From: Sphingomonadales bacterium
GTDB lineage: Bacteria > Pseudomonadota > Alphaproteobacteria > Sphingomonadales > Sphingomonadaceae
Assembly: GCA_016714795.1 (NCBI GenBank)
Contig: JADKCA010000005.1
Location: 124,001-188,000 of the forward strand
Length of the DNA: 64,000 nucleotides
Reading direction: 5' to 3'
In this document: positions 17,230 through 26,806 of the stretch, piece by piece
How positions within the stretch are numbered: the first letter of the stretch is position 1
Layout of the letters: every line of letters starts with the position of its first letter
Notes under the pieces: generated by a model
The model's input: only the letters and a program-made list of their open reading frames with translations
What the model was told of the DNA's origin: nothing
Databases searched by the model: none
Program-made: the position numbers and the translations under genes

Positions 17230-18332
17230 CGCCCGTCCGCTGCGGCCTCCACCACCACACGGAGCGCCGCGCCGGACTGCATCAGGGCAAAACCCTGATT
17301 GACCGCGCTCAGTGGCAGCCGGTGCGTTACCAGCGCGGCCAGTTCCAGACGGCCTTCTACATACAGGTCCAGCAGGTGCGGCACCTGGCTGCGGCCCTTC
17401 ATATTGCCCATGAAGCTGCCCTTCACGGTGCGCCCCAGTTGCAGCGCGAACGGCGTGATACGCATCTCCTGGCCATCGGGCGGCACGCCCAAAATGGTGC
17501 AGCAGCCGCCGCCAATCCGCGTCGATTCGAGCGCCTGCGCCATCAATCCGGAATGGCCGACGCATTCAAAGGCATGATCCACACCGCCGCCGCTGATTGT
17601 GCGCACCTGCTCCACCGCATCCCCCTGTGCGGGGTCCACAAAGTCGGTCAGACCGAAAACGCGCCCCTGCGCTGACCGGTACGGATTGCGATCCACGCCG
17701 ATGATGCGGGAAGCACCCGCCAGCCTTGCGCCCTGCACGACGTTGAGGCCGATCCCGCCCAGCCCGAACACGGCAACAGTCTCGCCTTCGCCCACATGCG
17801 CGGTGTGGATCACGGCCCCCACACCGGTCGCCACGGCGCAGCCGATGGTGCAGGCGAGATGGAAGGGCACGTCTCGCCGGATGCGTGCAGCATTATGTTC
17901 GCGCACCACGATGAAGCGCGCCAGCGTGCCCAACCCGGTATAGGAAGAGACGGCCTGCCCGTTCAGGCTGAACCGCGTCACCGGTTGCGCCATATCCGCC
18001 AGAAAGGCGTCGCACATGTTGGTCTTGCCCGAAGTGCACGCCGCGCATTGACCGCATTCGCCAATGCCCAGCGGCACGACATGGTCGCCGACCGACAGGG
18101 AGGAGACATTTGGCCCGCACGCACGAACAATGCCCGCGCCTTCATGCCCGGCGACAACCGGAAAGGGATAGGGCGCGGCCTTGCCCTGGATCTGGCTCAG
18201 ATCGGTGTGGCACAGCCCGCTTGCCATGATTTCGATCAGCACCTCATCGCCCTGCGGCGGGGCCAGATCGAGCGTCTCCGGCACGAGCGGCGTTCCGGCC
18301 GCATGGCACACCATCGCTTCCACCTTCAGCAT
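17226..18332 (-). CDS. Zinc-dependent medium-chain alcohol dehydrogenase
   Basis: A 368-residue MDR. The catalytic zinc ligand region is GLCHTD (Cys41) and AGHEGAG (His63, Glu64). The structural zinc lobe has four cysteines (93, 96, 99, 107) in CGQCAACTSGKTNMC. The Rossmann motif is GLGGIGLNV. It is closest in pattern to class III/benzyl alcohol type ADHs. It oxidises a primary or secondary alcohol with NAD(P). It is co-directional with, and abuts, the upstream GMC oxidoreductase, suggesting consecutive alcohol oxidations. Confidence 0.9.
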   Translation of the reverse strand: MLKVEAMVCHAAGTPLVPETLDLAPPQGDEVLIEIMASGLCHTDLSQIQGKAAPYPFPVVAGHEGAGIVRACGPNVSSLSVGDHVVPLGIGECGQCAACTSGKTNMCDAFLADMAQPVTRFSLNGQAVSSYTGLGTLARFIVVREHNAARIRRDVPFHLACTIGCAVATGVGAVIHTAHVGEGETVAVFGLGGIGLNVVQGARLAGASRIIGVDRNPYRSAQGRVFGLTDFVDPAQGDAVEQVRTISGGGVDHAFECVGHSGLMAQALESTRIGGGCCTILGVPPDGQEMRITPFALQLGRTVKGSFMGNMKGRSQVPHLLDLYVEGRLELAALVTHRLPLSAVNQGFALMQSGAALRVVVEAAADGR

Positions 18333-19957
18333 CAGCGGGCTCCTTGCGGGGTTTCAGGGGGAAGCGGCGACCGACCCAGAATCATGTCGGCCGCCTTCTC
18401 GGCAATCATCGCCACGGGGATGGCAGTGTTGCCGCCAGGCAGATGCGGCATGATTGAGGCGTCCACCACGCGCAAGCCTTGCGCACCGCGTACGCGCAAC
18501 TGGTCATCCACCACTGCCATGGGGCCGATCCCCATGCGCGCCGTGCCGACCGAATGATAATCGGCTTCCGCGCTGGTGCGGATATAGTGGTCGAGTTCAT
18601 CATCGCTCTCCACCGCCGGGCCGGGCGCGAGTTCTTCCGCGCGCAAATCATCGAATGCGGCTTGAGCAAAGACACGCCGGGCCATGCGGATGCCTTCGCG
18701 CATCACGCGCCGGTCGCGTTCGGTGCCGTTGTAATTCTGGTCGATCACCGGCGGGGTTTCGGGATCAGCCGACGCCAGGGTCACGCTGCCACAGGCTTCG
18801 GGCCGGGCCACGTTGATATGCGCATAAAAGCCGTGCTGGGGGATCATCGTCCGGCCATTCTGGGCGAACAGCGCCATCACCAGCAGCATCTTGATGTCGG
18901 GCTCTTCCAGCACCGGATCGGACTTTACAAAGGCTGCTGACGACATGCCGGGATCAGCCAGCGGGCCGGTCTTGAACAGCAGATATTGGCCCATTGCCCA
19001 AGCACCGCGCAGCGGGTTCAGATAGCGCAGCAAGGAGAGCGGCTGGCTCGCCCGGTGTTTCACATGGGTGGCAAGGTGATCCTGCAAATTCCGGCCAACG
19101 CCGGGCAGGTCGATCAGCGGGAACAGGCCATGGTCCAGCAGATGCGCCGAAGGGCCGATGCCGGACAGCATCAGCAATTGCGGGGTCTTGATCGCCCCTG
19201 CGCTCAGGATCACTTCACGGTGGGCTTTGGCGTGCCGATCGATGCCATTGGCCTGCCACACCACGCCTGTCGCGCGTGTCCCGTCAAAGAGGATGCGCCG
19301 GACAGGGGCGTTGGTGACAACGCGCAAATTGGGGCGGGACAAGGCAGGGCGGAGATAGGCCGACGATGCGCTGGAACGGACGCCGTTGCCAATCGTCAGG
19401 TCCACCGGGCCAAAGCCCTCGCGGCTCGCCCCGTTAAAGTCCGCGCAATAGGGGAAACCCGCCTCTTGCCCTGCCGCCACGAACGCCCGGGCAAAGGGGT
19501 GATCCTGCCCCGCGCGCGTCACGCGGATCGGTCCATTCTGCCCGTGCCACGCATCATCCACGGGGCCGAACCGCTCCAGCTTGCGAAAATAGGGCAGCAC
19601 ATCCGCGAAAGACCAGCCGCGATTTCCCGCCTGTGCCCAGCGGTCATAATCGCTGTGCATCCCGCGATCATAGGTCATGCCGTTGATCGAAGAGCCGCCC
19701 CCCAGCACCTTGCCGCGCGGCAGATAAAGCACACGATTGTCCAGATGCGCTTGAGGCGCAGAGAGGAAGGGCCAGGCGTAACGGCCGGACATCATGATCG
19801 GCAGCAAGCCGCCCGGCGCGCGGATCAGCGGGCTGTTATCCCGCCCGCCCGCTTCCAGCAGGAGCACGCTGTTGGACGGGTCTTCGCTCAGCCGGTTGGC
19901 GAGGATGCACCCGCCAACACCACCTCCGACGATGACATGGTCAAACCCGCTTTCCAT
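18332..19957 (-). CDS. GMC-family FAD oxidoreductase
   Basis: A 541-residue glucose-methanol-choline oxidoreductase. FAD motif GGGVGG is at 11-16, the GMC signature 1 segment is PRGKVLGGGSSINGM, signature 2 GAIKTPQLLMLSGIGP, and the C-terminal catalytic pair lies in HSVGTARMG and PGGNTAIP. There is no signal peptide. Choline-dehydrogenase-like members oxidise alcohols to aldehydes. The gene overlaps the downstream ADH start by one base. A dyad operator candidate lies 38 bp upstream. The physiological alcohol, perhaps a side-chain or ring hydroxyl, is unknown. Confidence 0.9.
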   Translation of the reverse strand: MESGFDHVIVGGGVGGCILANRLSEDPSNSVLLLEAGGRDNSPLIRAPGGLLPIMMSGRYAWPFLSAPQAHLDNRVLYLPRGKVLGGGSSINGMTYDRGMHSDYDRWAQAGNRGWSFADVLPYFRKLERFGPVDDAWHGQNGPIRVTRAGQDHPFARAFVAAGQEAGFPYCADFNGASREGFGPVDLTIGNGVRSSASSAYLRPALSRPNLRVVTNAPVRRILFDGTRATGVVWQANGIDRHAKAHREVILSAGAIKTPQLLMLSGIGPSAHLLDHGLFPLIDLPGVGRNLQDHLATHVKHRASQPLSLLRYLNPLRGAWAMGQYLLFKTGPLADPGMSSAAFVKSDPVLEEPDIKMLLVMALFAQNGRTMIPQHGFYAHINVARPEACGSVTLASADPETPPVIDQNYNGTERDRRVMREGIRMARRVFAQAAFDDLRAEELAPGPAVESDDELDHYIRTSAEADYHSVGTARMGIGPMAVVDDQLRVRGAQGLRVVDASIMPHLPGGNTAIPVAMIAEKAADMILGRSPLPPETPQGAR

Positions 19958-19995
19958 TGCGCATCCTGCTCCTCATGCGGCCTGAAAATTTTGAT

Positions 19996-20027
19996 TTGCG
20001 CGATGCTAGACTTGATCTGCTACGAAT
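19996..20027. promoter_or_regulatory. Dyad operator candidate, site 3
   Basis: TTGCGCG and TACGAAT with standard spacing; both halves deviate slightly. It sits in the divergent region between the GMC oxidoreductase and the epoxide-hydrolase-like gene, 38 and 43 bp from their starts. A second imperfect dyad AGACTT-N17-AAGTCT overlaps it. Confidence 0.5.
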
Positions 20028-20069
20028 GTAAGTCTCTACTCAGCGCAGGCAAATATGCAGGAGGGGGAT

Positions 20070-21038
20070 ATGCCCGGCTGGTTTCATCATCACGCCCGTA
20101 TCAACGGCATCGCCACGCATTTTGTAGAGGCAGGGCAGGGGCCTGCGATCATGCTCTGCCATGGCTTCCCGCACACATGGTATAGCTGGCACCGCCAGAT
20201 CGGGCCGCTGGTGGAGGCGGGCTGGCGCGTGATCGTGCCCGATATGCGCGGCATGGGGCAGACGGAAGCCCCGCCAGACGCATCCGCTTATGATTGCGTG
20301 CAGACGGCGGGCGATCTGGCCGGGCTGCTCGATCATCTCGGGCTGGAAAGCGCGGTGTTTGCGGGCCTTGATTTCGGCATCTTCGCCATCTTCGATTTGG
20401 CGCACCAGCTGCCGGAGCGGGTGCGCGCGATCATCGCGCTGGAAAACCCGCATTATCCAGACCGCCCGGACAAGACACCGCTCGAAGAGGCTGTCGAATG
20501 GGCGCAGGACCATTTCGTCCATATCGACTATTTCCGGCCGGTCGGCGTGGCGGAGATCGCGCTCGACGCTGCGCCGCGCCTGTTCCTTGCGCGCGTCTTC
20601 TACGCGCTATCGGGTGATTTCCATTATCTCGACGTGTGGCAACACCCGCCGGGTACGCCCTATATCGACGCTCTTCCCGAAGCGCCGTCCTTCCCTTGGG
20701 CGTGGCTGAGTGAAGCCGAGTTCGAGGCCATTGCGGCAGATTATGACCGCTCGGGCTTTCTGGGCGGGCTCAACTGGTATCGCGCCATGGATATACGCTG
20801 GCACCAGCGCACCCCATGGCGCGGGCAGAAGACGCAATGCCCCTATTGGTTCATCGGCAGCGATCATGATGTCGATCTGGAGGCGTGGCACGGAGAAGAT
20901 CCGCTGGCCGCGATCCACGATCATCATGCCGATGTGCGCGGCGTGGACATGATCAAGGGCGCCGGGCACCTCATCCAGCTGGAAAAGTCGGACGAGGTGA
21001 ACCGGTTGATGCTGCGCCATCTGGCGGAACTGGCCTGA
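20070..21038 (+). CDS. Epoxide-hydrolase-like alpha/beta hydrolase
   Basis: A 322-residue hydrolase started at 20070 behind GCAGGAGGGGG. The oxyanion segment is HGFPHTWYSW. The nucleophile elbow AGLDFG has Asp101 instead of Ser, as in epoxide hydrolases and haloalkane dehalogenases. LNWYRAMD provides the lid tyrosine typical of epoxide hydrolases, and GAGHLIQLE holds the catalytic His at about 300. It should open an epoxide or a related electrophilic centre. No haloalkane-type halide-binding pattern is evident. Context suggests a steroid-derived epoxide, unproven. Confidence 0.8.
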   Translation: MPGWFHHHARINGIATHFVEAGQGPAIMLCHGFPHTWYSWHRQIGPLVEAGWRVIVPDMRGMGQTEAPPDASAYDCVQTAGDLAGLLDHLGLESAVFAGLDFGIFAIFDLAHQLPERVRAIIALENPHYPDRPDKTPLEEAVEWAQDHFVHIDYFRPVGVAEIALDAAPRLFLARVFYALSGDFHYLDVWQHPPGTPYIDALPEAPSFPWAWLSEAEFEAIAADYDRSGFLGGLNWYRAMDIRWHQRTPWRGQKTQCPYWFIGSDHDVDLEAWHGEDPLAAIHDHHADVRGVDMIKGAGHLIQLEKSDEVNRLMLRHLAELA

Positions 21039-21677
21039 TTACTCCGCCCGCACCTTCACCTTGGGCGCTTCCGCACCGCGCCGCATGGTTTCCAGGAATT
21101 TCTCCAACGGGGCGGGTGCGGCCACCGGGCCGTCATGGTCTCCGCTGCGCGCCCAATATTCGGCATAGCTCGGGAAGAGCTTGTGGAAATTGCCCTCCAC
21201 CGCCTCCGTGCCGGGCCAGCGCATCTTCTTTTCGCCCACCGGCGGCTTGTTGAGGTCTGTGGCGTACCAATAGAGCGGGAGGCGGCGGGCAAAGAACCAT
21301 TGCCCGTCCACGCGGACATAATCGTCCACATACATCATCTGCATGATCACCCACTCATCCTGTCCGCCGTCCACCGGGGTTTCATGCTCATTCTTGGAAT
21401 AGACCACGCCATGGGCATGATCCGCATCGTCAAATTCGATGATGTGGCCGCCAATATGGTGCGAGGTGCCGGTGAAGGGCGCGCGCAGCGTGCCATCCAT
21501 ATAGGCGCGCAGGGCCTTGCGCCCGGACTGCTCCCGCCCGACGCAGACATGGGGTTCGAACAGCGTCACCATCATGTCGATGTCGCGCATGTCGAGGCAG
21601 AGCGCGTATTTGGCGGGCAGCTGGCGAATGGCGTCCAGCGATTCAAGCCGGTCGATCCGGGCTTCAAGGCTGCTCAT
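21039..21677 (-). CDS. SnoaL-like NTF2-fold protein
   Basis: A 212-residue protein with N-terminal RIDRLESLDAIRQLPAKYAL, a Tyr/Asp pair (KYALCLDMRD), then SHHIGGHIIEF and YVRVDGQWFFARR. This is the layout of SnoaL/BaiE-like NTF2-fold enzymes, which act as dehydratases, isomerases or hydroxylase-like proteins. It is longer than most because of a C-terminal tail. Its start overlaps the end of the decayed flavoprotein gene by 4 bases, so the two were once co-translated. Function unknown; a steroid dehydratase or isomerase is plausible. Confidence 0.72.
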   Translation of the reverse strand: MSSLEARIDRLESLDAIRQLPAKYALCLDMRDIDMMVTLFEPHVCVGREQSGRKALRAYMDGTLRAPFTGTSHHIGGHIIEFDDADHAHGVVYSKNEHETPVDGGQDEWVIMQMMYVDDYVRVDGQWFFARRLPLYWYATDLNKPPVGEKKMRWPGTEAVEGNFHKLFPSYAEYWARSGDHDGPVAAPAPLEKFLETMRRGAEAPKVKVRAE

Positions 21678-23376
21678 AAGGGGTCTTCTCCTGCGATGTG
21701 GCGGGCGGCTCTACGCCCGGAATAGATGCAATCAGCGTAAGACAGGCCGCTGACATAAAGATGCGAACACAGCCCTACGGCATTGCGGCCTGCGGCATAA
21801 AGGCCGGGGATGATCGCGCCGTCTGCCCGGCGGACCCGCCCGCTTTCCTCTTCCACCACCAGCCCGCCCACCGTCATGCAGGCGAGCGGGAAGGCCTTGC
21901 TGTCCACCGACGCATCAATGGCATAATAAGGGGCCGTTGCCAATTTCGGCCATCTCTTCCGGGGCCTTGTGGAAGGGGTCGGGCATCTCGCCCCGTGCGG
22001 CGCGGTTATAGTCGGCCACAGTCTGGCGCAGCGTGGATGCATCCATGCCGAGCTTGGCTGCCAGTGCATCCAGCGTCCGCGCCTTTGTGGCGGCGATCAG
22101 GCAGTTGAACAGGGTGATATCGCGCTGGAAACCCAGCACATCCTTGCCAAAGGCCTGTTTGAGCGCGGCCTTGCGCGCGGCGGCATCGAGGATGATGTAT
22201 CCCCGGCCTTCATTCTCCTCGACCATCTTGTCGCCAATCGCCGCGCCATAGAGCGTTTCATTGACGTAGCGCGCGCCGCGCCCGTTGACGAGGATCGCCT
22301 GAGACCAGGCCAAGGGCGGATTGAGGAAGCGCCAGCCGGAAACCCGCTCCATCAATGCGGTTGCTGCCCCTGCCGAAACGCTGAGCATGATGCCACTGCC
22401 GGTATCGCCCAGCGTGCCGTTGGGCAGGGCATCCCGATATTTGGGGGCGAGGGCGGACACCATTGCCTTGTTGACGATGAAGCCGCCGCCAGACAGCACC
22501 ACGCCCTTTTTCGCGCGATACCATTGCGAGACGCGGTGCTTGGCCTCGATCTCCATTGCCTTGGCCATAAGCTTATAGCCCCGGCCATAGCTCAGCTGTG
22601 CGCCGGGCAAAGTGGGGGGCAACAGCGCAAACCATTTGTCTGCCCGCGCCGTCAGTTCTGCAAAGCGCGCGCTCTGGATGGGATCGGTGATGCGCTCCAC
22701 GCGCACGCCGATGACACGGCCCATAGTGTCGAGCGCCAGCTGCTTCACTTCGGCGTGGCGATGCAGCACCAGCCCGCGTGCGTGCGCCGCATCGCGCAGC
22801 GGGTTGAAGATGAACTTGCCCAGACCCCAGGCCAGTTTGCCATTGCGGCCGACGCCGCGATGGCCGCGCGCGGCAGGCTTCGCCACGTCACGATAGGGCG
22901 CGGACAGGCTGGAATCGGGATGGTAGAGGAATTTGTCGAGCGGCGGGTAAGATGTCTTGCCCGTGAAGTAAGTCGCGCAACGTGGCGTCTGACACGATGT
23001 TCGCCGTTTCAAGTTTCAGATAGGCGAACATATTCTCAGCTGTATCGTCCACCCCCGCTTCGCGCTGCACGCTGGTGCCGCCTCCGGCATAGAAGACACC
23101 GCCATTGGCCGCAGACGATCCGCCGCCTTCATAGCGGTCGAGCGCGATGACGCTCAGGCCCTGCTCCAGCGCCTCCAGTGCCGCCGCCACGCCCGCGCCG
23201 CCCAGCCCGGCGACCAGAAGATCGGCTGCGCCTGCCCAGTCATGTGCGTCGGGATCGGCCAATGTCAGCGGCGCATCCACCGCCAGACCCCAGTCAGACA
23301 CGGCCTGCCCGGCAGGAGAAAGCGGCGGTGATGCTGGAAAGGCGTAGGGCCATTGGTCCGTTCCGCCGGTCACCAT
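21674..23376 (-). pseudogene. KstD-like FAD flavoprotein gene with deletion and frameshift
   Basis: Three overlapping frames together spell one flavoprotein. From 23376 (RBS GGGAGGGG) come AADLLVAGLGGAGVAAALEA, GGGSSAANGGVFYAGGG and NIVSDATLRDL. Near 22965 the frame changes and roughly 20 residues expected between these blocks are missing, with TGKTSYPPLDKFLYHPDSSL following. At about 21930 one extra base shifts the frame again before YYAIDASVDSKAFPLACMTV and the C-terminal GLYAAGRNAVGLCSHLYVSG. It resembles KstD/fumarate-reductase-type steroid dehydrogenases. With two lesions it is unlikely to make a working enzyme, unless the second is a sequencing error. Confidence 0.8.
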
Positions 23377-23451
23377 TCTTCCCCTCCCGTGCGTAATGAA
23401 TGAACCGTTTTGCGGATGCTAATGCAGTTTTGATTGCAATCCAAGCATATT

Positions 23452-23483
23452 AAGCGTATCAATATAGCCTGAGAATTACGCAA
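23452..23483. promoter_or_regulatory. Dyad operator candidate, site 4
   Basis: AAGCGTA at 23452-23458 and TACGCAA at 23477-23483, with 18 bases between CGTA and TACG. It lies 38 bp upstream of the TonB receptor start, and 76 bp from the divergent decayed flavoprotein gene. Confidence 0.65.
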
Positions 23484-23520
23484 ATGGCGCTCTGATTCAG
23501 GATTGATAGGGAGGTTTCCA

Positions 23521-25845
23521 ATGTTTCGTTTTCTGTCCGCCTCGGCCTTGTGCGGCTGTCTCGCGTTGATTGCGGCCCCTGCTTATGCGCAGGAAGAGAC
23601 GTCATCCGATGGTTTGGGTGATATTGTCGTCACCGCGCAGAAGCGCTCTGAAAATGTGCAGGATGTGCCGCTCGCCATTTCGGCAGTGGGCAGCCAGTAT
23701 CTCGAATCGCGTGGCGTGGCCTCCATCGACGCACTGGGCAGCATCGCGCCGAACGTGAAGATCGAGCGGGCACCGTCTTCCAAGACGATCTCGCAAATCT
23801 CGATCCGCGGCTCGGTGACGATCAACCCCGCCATCACTTGGGAACCGGCGGTCGGCCTGTATCTGGATGGCATCTATATCGCCAAGGCGCAGGGCTCGAT
23901 CTTCGACGTGGCCGATCTGGAGCGCGTGGAAATGCTGCGCGGCCCGCAGGGCACGCTTTATGGCCGCAACGCGCTGGCGGGGGCCATCAACCTTGTCACC
24001 AAAAAGCCCAGCGGTGAAGCAGGCGGCTCGATGGAGCTGACCTATGGCAATTTTGACGCGCTGAAGGTGAAGGGCGTTCTGGATCTGCCGCGCATGGGCA
24101 TCCTGTCTGCCAAGGTCTCCGGCCAATACAGCAAGCATGATGGCTATGTGAAGATCATCCCCAATCCGGTCGCAGCAGCCGTTGCGGCTTTGCCCAATCA
24201 GGTCAACAGCACCGATACGCTGGACAGCATCAGCTTCATGGGCCAGCTCCGCGCCGAACTGTCGGACACGATCACGGCGGATTACACCTTCGACTATAAC
24301 AAGCAGAAGCAGCGTCCGCCCTTTGCGCAGCTGGTTGGCGTCAACCGCAATGGCGATCCGCGCGATATTTTCGATCCGGGTTCGGCCAGCTATATCGGCT
24401 TTGCGCCGCTCAATCTCTACGCCAATCCCGCGCGCCAGAAGGTCGCCTCCATGAACGGCGATGTGTATGAACGCTCGCGCGCTTATGGCCATGCGCTCAC
24501 ACTGACGGCGGAAATCGGGGCGGCGACGCTCAAGTCGATCACTGCCTATCGCAATCTCAAATGGGCGGACGGGCTGGATCTGGATGGTTCGCCGCTCGAT
24601 GTTGCCTTCACCCAGCGCATCACCGATTATGATGCCTTCAGCCAGGAACTCCAGCTGACAGGCACCGCGCTGAATGACCGGCTCAGCTATGTTGTCGGCG
24701 CCTTCTATTTCAAGGAAAAGGCGGAAACGCTCGGGCCGCAACGCTTTTTCGGCCTGTTCGGACCGTTCGGCAGTTATTATCAGTCGGACTATGGTTCGCA
24801 CACCAAGGCGTTTGCGCTCTATTCGCAGCTTGATTTCAAGATGACGGACGCGCTCAAGCTCACGCTGGGTGGCCGCTACACGCACGAAAGCAAGGACATC
24901 CGCCGCTTCTTTGCAGGCGGTTCGCCCCTGACGACGGTGATCAACTTGCCTTATGGCGGAGTACCCGATGCGAAGTATAACAACTTCTCGCCGGCGGCGA
25001 CGCTGTCATACGAAGCGAGTGACGCAGTCAACGTCTATGCCCGCTTCGCGCGCGGCTTCAAGTCGGGCGGCTTCAACGGCGAAACCAATATCTTCTTCGA
25101 TCCGGGCGCACCGGCGGGCTGCCCGTCGGGCCTCACCGAACTCTGTCTGCCCTATCGTCCCGAAAAGGTGGACAGCTATGAACTGGGCATCAAGACCAAG
25201 CTGCTCGGCAACAAGCTGATCTTCAACGTCGCGGCGTTCAATGATGAGCATAAGGACATCCAGCTGTCGATCTTCACCGCAGCCGGAGCGGCTGCCTCTG
25301 TGGTCCGCAACGCCGCGGGTGCGCGCATTCGCGGTCTGGAGTTTGAAGCGATTGCCCGGCCGGCCGACATGCTGACGATCAACGCCTCGCTCGCTTTCCT
25401 CGATGCCAAGTATAAGCGCTACATCGATGGCGGCGTGGATGTGTCGAAGAACCGCGCCTTCCCTCATGCGCCCAAAACCACGGCGTCCATCGGCGTGGAC
25501 TTCAAGGTGGCAGAAGGCGATTGGGGCAAGTTCAACCTGTTTGCCGATCTCAACTATGTGTCGTCCTATTACACCTTCCCTTATGCGCTGGTGACGCCGA
25601 CACTGTCTGACCAGAATGCCCACAACACCAAGTCCGACGGTCGCACGATCGTCAACATGCGGGCGGCGTTGACCGATTTCGATCTGGGCGGCGTGAAGAC
25701 GGAGATTTCGGCCTTTGTCCGCAATCTGACGAAGGAGGACAGCCCGTCCAACTTCATCGATTTCGGCCCCGGCTTTGGCGGGTTGACGCTGGGCTACTTC
25801 CCCGATCCGCGCACTTATGGTGTCACGCTTGGTGTGAAGTTCTGA
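23521..25845 (+). CDS. TonB-dependent outer-membrane receptor
   Basis: A 774-residue receptor with signal peptide MFRFLSASALCGCLALIAAP ending at AYAQ; started at 23521 behind GGGAGG. The TonB-box region is DIVVTAQKRSENVQDVP. The plug shows VGLYLDGIYIAK and LERVEMLRGPQGTLYGRNAL. The C-terminal beta-strand ends TYGVTLGVKF with a terminal Phe. It probably imports the steroid or a conjugate across the outer membrane. Its stop overlaps the start of a KSI-like gene, which is unusual for a receptor and suggests tight co-expression. Confidence 0.93.
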   Translation: MFRFLSASALCGCLALIAAPAYAQEETSSDGLGDIVVTAQKRSENVQDVPLAISAVGSQYLESRGVASIDALGSIAPNVKIERAPSSKTISQISIRGSVTINPAITWEPAVGLYLDGIYIAKAQGSIFDVADLERVEMLRGPQGTLYGRNALAGAINLVTKKPSGEAGGSMELTYGNFDALKVKGVLDLPRMGILSAKVSGQYSKHDGYVKIIPNPVAAAVAALPNQVNSTDTLDSISFMGQLRAELSDTITADYTFDYNKQKQRPPFAQLVGVNRNGDPRDIFDPGSASYIGFAPLNLYANPARQKVASMNGDVYERSRAYGHALTLTAEIGAATLKSITAYRNLKWADGLDLDGSPLDVAFTQRITDYDAFSQELQLTGTALNDRLSYVVGAFYFKEKAETLGPQRFFGLFGPFGSYYQSDYGSHTKAFALYSQLDFKMTDALKLTLGGRYTHESKDIRRFFAGGSPLTTVINLPYGGVPDAKYNNFSPAATLSYEASDAVNVYARFARGFKSGGFNGETNIFFDPGAPAGCPSGLTELCLPYRPEKVDSYELGIKTKLLGNKLIFNVAAFNDEHKDIQLSIFTAAGAAASVVRNAAGARIRGLEFEAIARPADMLTINASLAFLDAKYKRYIDGGVDVSKNRAFPHAPKTTASIGVDFKVAEGDWGKFNLFADLNYVSSYYTFPYALVTPTLSDQNAHNTKSDGRTIVNMRAALTDFDLGGVKTEISAFVRNLTKEDSPSNFIDFGPGFGGLTLGYFPDPRTYGVTLGVKF

Positions 25846-26213
25846 TGGACGCCGCCAGCCTGCCGCACGCGTCCATGTCTGCCGTCAAGGCAAAGGACAA
25901 GGCGGCATGGCTGGCGCTGTTCGAGCCTGATGCCGTGGTGCAAGATCCGGTTGGTCCCTGTGACTGGGATCCGACCGGGGAAGGCCAGCGCGGCATCGAT
26001 GCGATCAGTGCCTTCTGGGACATGTTCATGACGTTCCAGAAGAGCTTTGAGTTCGAAGTGCATTTCATGGCCGTGCGCGCGGGCGAAGCGGCGGCGCACG
26101 TCACCATGACGATCACCAACACCGATGGCAGCGTCAATCCGGTGGAGGCGATCAACATCTACAAGGCGTCACCCAACGGGAAAATCGCCTCTTTGCGGTC
26201 GTTCTGGAACTGA
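25845..26213 (+). CDS. KSI-like NTF2-fold protein
   Basis: A 122-residue protein whose ATG overlaps the receptor stop (TGATG). The segment LFEPDAVVQDPVGP contains the Asp of the ketosteroid isomerase ATVEDPVG motif, and INIYKASPNGKIASLRSFW matches the C-terminal KSI strand. The catalytic Tyr14 equivalent is missing (Lys/Trp-rich helix) and the Asp99 position reads EAINIY. So the fold is KSI-like but standard isomerase chemistry is doubtful. Compare the canonical copy at 52968. Confidence 0.7.
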   Translation: MDAASLPHASMSAVKAKDKAAWLALFEPDAVVQDPVGPCDWDPTGEGQRGIDAISAFWDMFMTFQKSFEFEVHFMAVRAGEAAAHVTMTITNTDGSVNPVEAINIYKASPNGKIASLRSFWN

Positions 26214-26234
26214 CAGGCGCGGGCTTAAGGTGGC

Positions 26235-26738
26235 TCAGTTCGCCGCGCCGAACGCTTCCGGGGCATCGCCCATGACAGAAACCGTCGCCTGCCCCGCTTC
26301 ATCCACGGACTGGATCAGGCAGGATGTGCGACGGCTGCGGGTTTCCGCAATCCACCAGCGGCCCTCTTCCTTCACATAGACATCGTCATACTGAACGCCG
26401 AACTGCGTCAGGCTGCGCGCGGCGAGGTTGATGTTATGGAAATAGAGCGCCCATTGCCCGGTGGCGCGGGCGGGGCCATCAAAGCTGATCACGCCATTGG
26501 CGGCGTGGTGCATGTCGAAAATGCCGGGCTGGCAGCCGAACTGCTGATAAATGGCCACAAAATCATCGCGATTGTCGAAGGGCGGAAACCCCTCATAGTT
26601 GATGATCGCGCGCTCAGGATGGAGCGTTTCGCGCACGCCCGCAGGGTTCTTGCCGTCGCAGGCGCGCAGGTATTGCGCCTTGAGGTCGCGGATGGCGCGG
26701 TCATCCTCCAGCTGCTGCACTCTTTCTTCCAGCGTCAT
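26235..26738 (-). CDS. SnoaL/BaiE-like NTF2-fold protein
   Basis: A 167-residue protein beginning MTLEERVQQLEDDRAIRDLK, then QYLRACDGK with Tyr23 and Asp28, and FDMHHAANGVISF with a His aligned to BaiE His83. The BaiE Asp106 position appears to be Phe or His (GQWALYFHN), while an Arg-rich ETRSRRTS segment matches the C-terminal Arg. It is therefore a BaiE relative with an altered general-acid site. It is divergent from the SDR gene, sharing dyad site 5. Dehydratase or isomerase activity is possible but unproven. Confidence 0.7.
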   Translation of the reverse strand: MTLEERVQQLEDDRAIRDLKAQYLRACDGKNPAGVRETLHPERAIINYEGFPPFDNRDDFVAIYQQFGCQPGIFDMHHAANGVISFDGPARATGQWALYFHNINLAARSLTQFGVQYDDVYVKEEGRWWIAETRSRRTSCLIQSVDEAGQATVSVMGDAPEAFGAAN

Positions 26739-26750
26739 CGGCTTTCTCCT

Positions 26751-26782
26751 TTGCGTAGGGAATGAAGCGCGATACTACGCAG
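26751..26782. promoter_or_regulatory. Dyad operator candidate, site 5
   Basis: TTGCGTA at 26751-26757 (perfect) and TACGCAG at 26776-26782, with 18 bases between CGTA and TACG. It is squeezed into the 68-bp divergent gap, 13 bp from the SnoaL start and 25 bp from the SDR start, so it overlaps both ribosome-binding regions or promoters. Confidence 0.68.
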
Positions 26783-26806
26783 ATCAAGCAAGAAAAGGAG
26801 AGTCTC

